18,988 nt of DNA from Bacillota bacterium (GTDB taxonomy: Bacteria; Bacillota; Clostridia; Acetivibrionales; DSM-1351), in NCBI GenBank assembly GCA_023416275.1, contig JAEZIB010000086.1, positions 1 to 18,988 of the forward strand, in the 5' to 3' direction. Within the stretch, counting starts at the first letter, position 1. Each line of letters opens with the position of its first letter. The notes beneath the pieces are model-generated. The model was given only the letters and a program-made list of their open reading frames with translations. It ran no database searches and was not told where the DNA came from. Of this stretch, positions 14,787 to 18,988 are shown in pieces. Position numbers and translations under genes: made by a program.

Positions 14787-15881
14787 CTATACGTTAAATC
14801 TAAATAAGGTAACATCTCCGTCTTGCATAACGTATTCTTTTCCTTCAGACCTTACCAGTCCTTTTTCCTTTGCAGTAGTATATGTGCCACAATTTATTAA
14901 ATCATCATATGAAACGATTTCAGCTCTTATGAAACCTCTTTCAAAATCACTATGAATTTTCCCCGCTGCTTGAGGTGCTTTTGTTCCTTTGATAATAGTC
15001 CAAGCTCTAACCTCCTGTGGACCAGCAGTAAGGTAACTAATAAGCCCAAGAATCTTGTAGCTGGCTTTAACTAATTTGTCTAAACCAGACTCTTCTAATC
15101 CCATAGCTTCAAGAAAATCAGCTTTTTCATCATCAGCCAGCTGAGCAATTTCTTCTTCTACTTTGGCACAAATAACCATTACCTCAGAGCCTTCTCCTTG
15201 AGCAAGCTCATTAAGTTCAGCTAAAAACCTGTTATCATTTAGGCTAGATAAATCATTTTCAGAAACATTTGCGGCGTATAGTACCGGCTTTGATGTAATT
15301 AACAACAACTGATCGGCAATCTGCTGTTGCTCCTGGTCAAAGCTTATTGACCTAGCAGGTTTACCGCTTTCTAAATGTAATTTAATTGCTTCAAATACCT
15401 CTAACTCAGACAGGAACTTCTTATCCCCTGATTTCATCATTTTTTTATTTCTGTCAATTCTACGTTCCAGCATTTCCAAGTCAGCAAATATGAGCTCTAA
15501 ATTGATAGTTTCAACATCTCTCTTTGGTCCTATTGAGCCGTCAACATGAACAATGTTTCCATCCTCAAAACACCTGACAACATGAACAATAGCATCAACT
15601 TCTCTTATATGAGAAAGGAATTTGTTACCAAGACCTTCGCCTTTGCTAGCACCCTTAACTAAACCTGCAATATCGACAAATTCAATTACTGTTGGGGTAT
15701 TTTTCTCAGGATTATACATTTTTGCAAGCATATCTAATCTCTCATCAGGAACAGCTACGATTCCAACATTTGGCTCAATAGTACAAAAAGGATAGTTTGC
15801 GCTTTCTGCGCCAGCCTTTGTGATAGCATTAAATAAAGTGCTTTTTCCTACATTTGGTAGACCTACAATACCTAGTTTCAT
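14787..15881 (-). CDS. ychF: Ribosome-associated ATPase YchF (OLA1 family)
   Basis: A 364-residue Obg-related P-loop NTPase that binds ribosomes and prefers ATP over GTP. The G1 loop is GLPNVGKST (residues 7-15) and G3 is DIAGL (70-74). The G4 position is NVSE (205-208) instead of NKxD, which is what gives this family its ATP preference. A helical insertion and the C-terminal TGS domain complete the usual architecture, at the usual length. GAGAGGA precedes the ATG on the minus strand. The gene has its own promoter at 15927-15955 and may also be reached from the Spo0E-like gene 97 bases upstream. Known relatives are linked to translation and oxidative stress control. Confidence 0.96.
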   Translation of the reverse strand: MKLGIVGLPNVGKSTLFNAITKAGAESANYPFCTIEPNVGIVAVPDERLDMLAKMYNPEKNTPTVIEFVDIAGLVKGASKGEGLGNKFLSHIREVDAIVHVVRCFEDGNIVHVDGSIGPKRDVETINLELIFADLEMLERRIDRNKKMMKSGDKKFLSELEVFEAIKLHLESGKPARSISFDQEQQQIADQLLLITSKPVLYAANVSENDLSSLNDNRFLAELNELAQGEGSEVMVICAKVEEEIAQLADDEKADFLEAMGLEESGLDKLVKASYKILGLISYLTAGPQEVRAWTIIKGTKAPQAAGKIHSDFERGFIRAEIVSYDDLINCGTYTTAKEKGLVRSEGKEYVMQDGDVTLFRFNV

Positions 15882-15926
15882 TTATAGTATCCTCTCATGG
15901 TTATTAAACATTAAAACATCATAAAG

Positions 15927-15955
15927 ATTATACACTTTATAATTTTTCAATGCAA
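15927..15955 (-). promoter_or_regulatory. Promoter of ychF
   Basis: On the minus strand, TTGCAT (15955-15950) and TATAAT (15932-15927) are separated by 17 bases, giving a leader of about 40 bases before ATG 15881. Confidence 0.6.
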
Positions 15956-15978
15956 TAACAATGGACTCTTGTTTCCAT

Positions 15979-16131
15979 TTAAATCTTTTTATTTTTTGAA
16001 TACTTATAGTATTCGGTAATTAGTTCATCTAGATCATGACTGAGAGTCAAAATTGATTCACTGTCTAAGCTGCATTTTTCTATTTCGCTATTGAGTGTTT
16101 CTCTTAGCTTGTTAATCCTATCCTCTAGCAT
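15979..16131 (-). CDS. Spo0E-like aspartyl-phosphate phosphatase (small)
   Basis: A 50-residue protein of the Spo0E family, small helical-hairpin phosphatases that remove phosphate from Spo0A~P and so delay sporulation. The family signature is visible as LTLSHDLDELITEYY at residues 28-42, matching the S-x-x-LD-x-LI-x-x-Y pattern, after an N-terminal helix LEDRINKLRETLNSEIEKC. A strong AGGAGGT lies six bases before the ATG, and a consensus promoter lies 110-140 bases upstream. Members of this family are often single, short genes that automated annotation misses. The actual target (Spo0A or another response regulator) is inferred. Confidence 0.85.
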   Translation of the reverse strand: MLEDRINKLRETLNSEIEKCSLDSESILTLSHDLDELITEYYKYSKNKKI

Positions 16132-16243
16132 ACAAAACCTCCTGCACGCATCTATCCATTAAAATGATTTTTAAGCTTGCATGATAAGTTACATTGATCA
16201 ACCAATATAATAGCATAAATGGAACGAATTACCACATGCATAT

Positions 16244-16272
16244 ATTATAAAATTCAAAATGAATTATGTCAA
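16244..16272 (-). promoter_or_regulatory. Consensus promoter of the Spo0E-like gene
   Basis: Read on the minus strand, TTGACA (16272-16267) and TATAAT (16249-16244) match the sigma-A consensus exactly with a 17-base spacer. The predicted leader is about 105 bases. Confidence 0.7.
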
Positions 16273-16540
16273 TATTATAGTATAAAAAATTGAAAACGAA
16301 AATGCACTTTGCAATTTCAAAAAAGAAATATTTTACAATTTTTATTAGCTAAATTTATAATTTAATATTTATCCATTAAAGAGATTAAAAAATCCAAAGC
16401 CTTGTAGATAGTCAATTATATAATTATTATATTGTAAAAATTGCGTGCTTTTTTGTATTCTTTGTAGGAACAGTGTTTTACTTCCTATTCTCATATCGGC
16501 AGTGCAAGATTTAAATTTAATATATATTTTATAAATAACT

Positions 16541-16562
16541 GAACTTTTTCATATAAAAGTTC
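16541..16562. promoter_or_regulatory. Palindrome upstream of the XRE regulator
   Basis: GAACTTTT (16541-16548) and AAAAGTTC (16555-16562) are exact inverted repeats around six bases, ending 27 bases before the -35 box. Possible operator. Confidence 0.35.
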
Positions 16563-16589
16563 CATCTATTAATACTCAAAAGGAAATGT

Positions 16590-16618
16590 TTGACAATTGT
16601 GTTGGTAAAATTTATAAT
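16590..16618 (+). promoter_or_regulatory. Consensus promoter of the XRE regulator gene
   Basis: TTGACA (16590-16595) and TATAAT (16613-16618) match the consensus exactly with a 17-base spacer. The palindrome ACAATTGT (16594-16601) overlaps the -35 and spacer and could be the binding site of the encoded repressor. Confidence 0.75.
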
Positions 16619-16663
16619 TATACTTGTATGGAATATGAAAGATTAAAGAGGAAGGAGCTGCTT

Positions 16664-17002
16664 ATGGATATTACCGTTGGAGAGAGGTTAAAACAATTAG
16701 TAAAAGAGAAGGGTCTAGAGCAACAGGAAGTTGCGGCTCAACTAAATATTAAATCACCAACTTTTAATGGATATGTAGGCAATAAGAGGGAACCTTCTAT
16801 ATCAAGGTTAAAGCAGCTTGCCAGTTATTTTAATGTATCTGTGGATTACTTAATAGGCTACAATGATATTAGAAGCCCTTATCTAAGTCATTTGTCGGAT
16901 GAAGTAAAGAAGTTTATACAAAATCCCGAAAATCAAACGTATATTGAGCTGGCAAAAGATATTAAGGAAAGAACATTAGAAAAAAACAGAAAAGCTTTAT
17001 AA
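16664..17002 (+). CDS. XRE-family helix-turn-helix transcriptional regulator
   Basis: A 112-residue DNA-binding protein. The N-terminal 65 residues form a Cro/CI-type helix-turn-helix domain: GERLKQLVKEKGLEQQEVA, then NIKSPTFNGYVGNKREPS and LKQLASYFNVSVDYLIG. The charged C-terminal tail of about 45 residues is helical and has no known ligand domain. The start is ATG 16664 with AAGGAG at 16652-16657. The longer in-frame start at 16586 is excluded because it lies on the promoter itself. Such small regulators often repress their own gene, and the palindromes around this promoter fit that. No phage or toxin partner gene is adjacent, so the target genes are unknown. Confidence 0.88.
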   Translation: MDITVGERLKQLVKEKGLEQQEVAAQLNIKSPTFNGYVGNKREPSISRLKQLASYFNVSVDYLIGYNDIRSPYLSHLSDEVKKFIQNPENQTYIELAKDIKERTLEKNRKAL

Positions 17003-17354
17003 ATAATAGAGTTTATAGAGTTACTCACTTCCAGCTTATGCCTTTCTATATTTTGTCTATAATAGTAAGCTATATATTTCTAAATATATATAGCTGGAAT
17101 TCTAAAAATGCAAACTTATGAAAACTGCTTCAATAATAAACATAAGAAGAACTTTTGCCTCATAAATTAAAAATTATATTTATTATTTCTATTTGATTTT
17201 TATTTAAATTTAATATATATTTAGTTAGGTTTAATGAAATGATATTTTTCAGACATATTAGTTCATCAAGCGTATACTTAATTGAAATGCATTTTCAAAC
17301 TGTAATGATTAAATAAACTAAAATATATATTAAATAAAGGCAGGAGGTAATATT
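17003..17354. other. AT-rich intergenic region with overlapping inverted repeats
   Basis: A TATAAT at 17058-17063 is followed by an exact 10-bp palindrome, AGCTATATAT and ATATATAGCT (17068-17077, 17086-17095). TTCCAGCT (17029-17036) can also pair with AGCTGGAA (17092-17099), which competes with that hairpin. A TATACT at 17273-17278 with CAGACA 17 bases upstream could be the promoter of the next gene. Otherwise nothing is recognised. Confidence 0.45.
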
Positions 17355-17753
17355 ATGTATTGCAGAAATTGTGGAAGTATGATGAATGACCAGGCTGCTA
17401 TATGTGTTACTTGTGGAGTACCAGTTGGAAAAGGTAATAATTATTGTCCTATGTGCGGAGATACAACTGATTCTATGGCTTTGGTGTGTATGAAGTGCGG
17501 AGTAAATCTTAACGCGTATGGTGAGCAGAAATCCAAGCTAGCAGCTGGTTTGTTTGGAATATTCTTGGGAATGTTTGGAGTACACAGATTCTATCTTGGA
17601 CATATTGGCATTGGAGTTGCTCAGCTATTAATAACAGTTCTATCATGCTTTATTCTTTCATGGATATCACTTATATGGGGTTTGGTTGAGGGAATATTGA
17701 TACTATCAGGAAGTATCAACAAGGATGCAAAGGGAGTTCCATTAAGGGATTAG
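17355..17753 (+). CDS. Double zinc-ribbon TM2-domain membrane protein
   Basis: A 132-residue protein with two N-terminal zinc ribbons followed by a TM2 domain. The first ribbon uses C3, C6, C17 and C20, the second C31, C34, C45 and C48. The TM2 domain (about 60-119) has two membrane helices flanking the conserved GMFGVHRFYLG turn and ends with a polar tail. Proteins of this design are widespread in Bacillota; the TM2 domain is of unknown function and the ribbons may bind protein or nucleic acid. The start is supported by a perfect AGGAGGT six bases upstream. It is a single gene with a strong terminator behind it. Confidence 0.9.
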   Translation: MYCRNCGSMMNDQAAICVTCGVPVGKGNNYCPMCGDTTDSMALVCMKCGVNLNAYGEQKSKLAAGLFGIFLGMFGVHRFYLGHIGIGVAQLLITVLSCFILSWISLIWGLVEGILILSGSINKDAKGVPLRD

Positions 17754-17789
17754 ATTTCATTCGATTAATTTGCGTAAGTTAATTATAAA

Positions 17790-17819
17790 CTAAAAAAAGA
17801 CCGAAAGGTCTTTTTTTAG
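17790..17819. terminator. Bidirectional terminator between TM2 gene and ferredoxin gene
   Basis: An exact 13-bp stem (17790-17802 with 17807-17819) around the tetraloop GAAA, with seven Ts on one side and seven As on the other, so it works for both convergent genes. Confidence 0.9.
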
Positions 17820-17850
17820 CATGCACAATGTTAATGGTATATTTTTTAGC

Positions 17851-18039
17851 TTACTCAATATCTATTACTGATACAGGGCAACCATCCCTAGCATCTTCCG
17901 CTTCACTTTCATTTTCTTCAGGAATATCATCTTCTATTGCTTCGGCTTTTCCATCTTCATTCATACTAAAAACAGCAGGACAAATTGAAACACACAATTC
18001 ACAGCCGATGCAGCCATCTTGATCTACAGATGCTCTCAT
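17851..18039 (-). CDS. [4Fe-4S] ferredoxin, single-cluster type
   Basis: A 62-residue acidic electron carrier. C10, C13 and C16, together with C54 followed by proline, are the expected ligands of one [4Fe-4S] cluster. The second cluster motif of 2[4Fe-4S] ferredoxins is replaced by an acidic stretch (about 36-50). C20 is extra; in the Thermotoga ferredoxin the equivalent residue forms a disulfide, but no partner cysteine exists here. GGAGGG lies nine bases before the ATG on the minus strand. It would pass low-potential electrons between cytoplasmic redox enzymes; the partners are not in the window. Confidence 0.94.
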   Translation of the reverse strand: MRASVDQDGCIGCELCVSICPAVFSMNEDGKAEAIEDDIPEENESEAEDARDGCPVSVIDIE

Positions 18040-18076
18040 ATCTTTGTTCCCTCCAAATTACTTATTTTGTACATCA

Positions 18077-18105
18077 AATATAAAAAAACATTAGTAGCTT
18101 TTGAA
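18077..18105 (-). promoter_or_regulatory. Possible promoter of the ferredoxin gene
   Basis: On the minus strand, TTCAAA (18105-18100) and TATATT (18082-18077) are 17 bases apart, about 40 bases before the start codon. Confidence 0.35.
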
Positions 18106-18190
18106 AATTTTAGCTGCTATGTATTATTGCAATATAATTAAATAAATATACAAAAACATATCTTAAAAATTAATTTAATTGTAAATAGAT

Positions 18191-18220
18191 TTAGACTTTT
18201 TGTATAAAATACAATATAGA
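18191..18220 (+). promoter_or_regulatory. Possible promoter of the gene at 18240
   Basis: TTAGAC (18191-18196) and TATAGA (18215-18220) are 18 bases apart. If used, the leader would be short, about 13 bases, and would begin at the ribosome binding site. Confidence 0.3.
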
Positions 18221-18239
18221 TATTTAGAGGAGGCAGTAT

Positions 18240-18988
18240 ATGAATAAGCATTACCTATCGATATTATATGTCGTATTGCTTTCGCTATTGGTTAGCGGTG
18301 CTATTCTGCTAAGTAAACCTACAGAAAAAAATATGTACAAGGCTGCTAGTAATAGAAATATAAGTACTGATTTTATTTACCCTGATAAAAAAAGAAAAAG
18401 TGTTTTTGATAATTACAAAATGCGGAATGAAGCTATTAAGGTTTTATTTAATTCGTCTGATATTGATTTACATGCACATCTTGTTGAGGATATGAGTGGT
18501 CAAGTTTCAATTAATCTAAACTATAAAATAGACGGAAAGAATAATGTAAAAAGAATAGAAGCATCTAGTGTGGCTGAAATTAGAAATATATTTAGATTCA
18601 GAGAACAGCAAGGTAAGGGTTACAGAATAAACAATATGATATTGAACAAAGATATGAATAAAGTTTATTTTTTAGTAGAAAGAAAAAAAGAACAAAAATT
18701 CACCCAGACGTCAATTTATTCATATGATTTGGTGAATTCTAAAATTGAAAGAATTACTTATGATTTAGGTGCATTTAGTAAGTTCTCACTCTCACCTGAT
18801 GGTAAATATAACGCATTCTCTTATGTTGTTTGCCCTCAAAAAATATCCGGCAACGAAAAATCAATAGTAGTAATAATCAGATGCTCTGATAATAAAATTA
18901 TTTTGAACAGCAATGAGGGCATTATTAATAATTCACAAAATAATTTTTATGTTTATGACTATAATTTTGTCAAGTGGAAGAATAATGA
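18240..18988 (+). CDS. Membrane-anchored or secreted protein of unknown function, 5' part (3' end outside window)
   Basis: An open frame runs from ATG 18240 to the window end (249 codons, no stop), so the gene continues beyond it. AGAGGAGG (18226-18233) lies six bases before the ATG. The N-terminus is a signal anchor or signal peptide (LSILYVVLLSLLVSGAILL, about residues 6-24). The rest is polar and rich in Asn, Lys and Ile, as expected for an exported domain. Around residues 176-190 the sequence FSKFSLSPDGKYNAFSYV resembles one blade of a TolB/WD40-like beta-propeller, preceded by a similar 'NKVYFLVE...YDL' strand pattern. I do not recognise a family, and the propeller reading is an inference from a few strands. 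Confidence 0.8.
   Translation, partial: MNKHYLSILYVVLLSLLVSGAILLSKPTEKNMYKAASNRNISTDFIYPDKKRKSVFDNYKMRNEAIKVLFNSSDIDLHAHLVEDMSGQVSINLNYKIDGKNNVKRIEASSVAEIRNIFRFREQQGKGYRINNMILNKDMNKVYFLVERKKEQKFTQTSIYSYDLVNSKIERITYDLGAFSKFSLSPDGKYNAFSYVVCPQKISGNEKSIVVIIRCSDNKIILNSNEGIINNSQNNFYVYDYNFVKWKNN

Larger units (their letters stand above)
16132..16589. other. AT-rich divergent intergenic region
   Basis: The region separates the Spo0E-like gene (minus) from the XRE regulator (plus). It holds the Spo0E-like gene promoter and a palindrome (16541-16562), and abuts the XRE gene promoter. Nothing further is recognisable between about 16280 and 16530. Confidence 0.6.

Noticed and set aside
16586..16663. Longer N-terminus for the XRE regulator (start at 16586)
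   Set aside because: That stretch contains the consensus promoter, and a good ribosome binding site supports the start at 16664.
17108..17170. A 20-codon peptide gene behind the 17068-17095 hairpin
   Set aside because: The ribosome binding site is only GGA, and the peptide has no recognisable feature.

Overview
The window looks like the chromosome of a low-GC, spore-forming member of the Clostridia (Bacillota). The evidence is very AT-rich intergenic DNA, strong AGGAGG-type ribosome binding sites, TTGACA/TATAAT promoters, a Spo0E-like phosphatase gene, a clostridial-type [4Fe-4S] ferredoxin and a heterodimeric ABC exporter of the TM287/288 and BmrCD kind. I cannot name the species. No rRNA, tRNA, CRISPR array, transposase gene or prophage gene is visible.

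Layout. (1) 1-2340: the 3' end of recO with its terminator, then a cardiolipin synthase gene cut in two by one in-frame TGA, followed by a long terminator-like hairpin. (2) 2336-6796: a well-formed promoter and a 1434-residue secreted protein made of three leucine-rich-repeat blocks and seven InlB-type B repeats. (3) 6797-7648: 850 bases without a convincing gene, filled with nested inverted repeats that resemble small non-autonomous mobile elements, and a cluster of three hairpins ending at the promoter of the next operon. (4) 7649-11148: two overlapping half-transporter genes forming one heterodimeric ABC exporter. (5) 11255-12052: an unrecognised coiled-coil protein with a possible J-domain-like segment, then a probably bidirectional terminator. 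(6) 13523-12149, minus strand: ynzC-like DUF896 gene and an RlmI-type rRNA methyltransferase. (7) 13524-14092: a second hairpin cluster next to the ynzC promoter and a second copy of the mobile-looking repeat, leading into a lone cheW gene (14093-14563). (8) Minus strand: ychF (15881-14787) and, upstream of it, a 50-residue Spo0E-like gene (16131-15979), each with its own promoter. (9) 16590-18039: an XRE regulator with a consensus promoter, a double zinc-ribbon TM2 membrane protein and, convergent with it, a ferredoxin. (10) 18240 to the end: the start of a membrane-anchored protein whose 3' end lies outside the window.

Most genes are housekeeping or small regulatory units with separate promoters; the only clear multi-gene unit working as one machine is the ABC exporter pair. 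I do not see a convincing new multi-gene system. The least explained signals are non-coding: the dispersed hairpin/inverted-repeat elements (6840-7272, 13809-13931, 14568-14658) and the two similarly built hairpin clusters placed just upstream of promoters (7474-7613 and 13570-13703).
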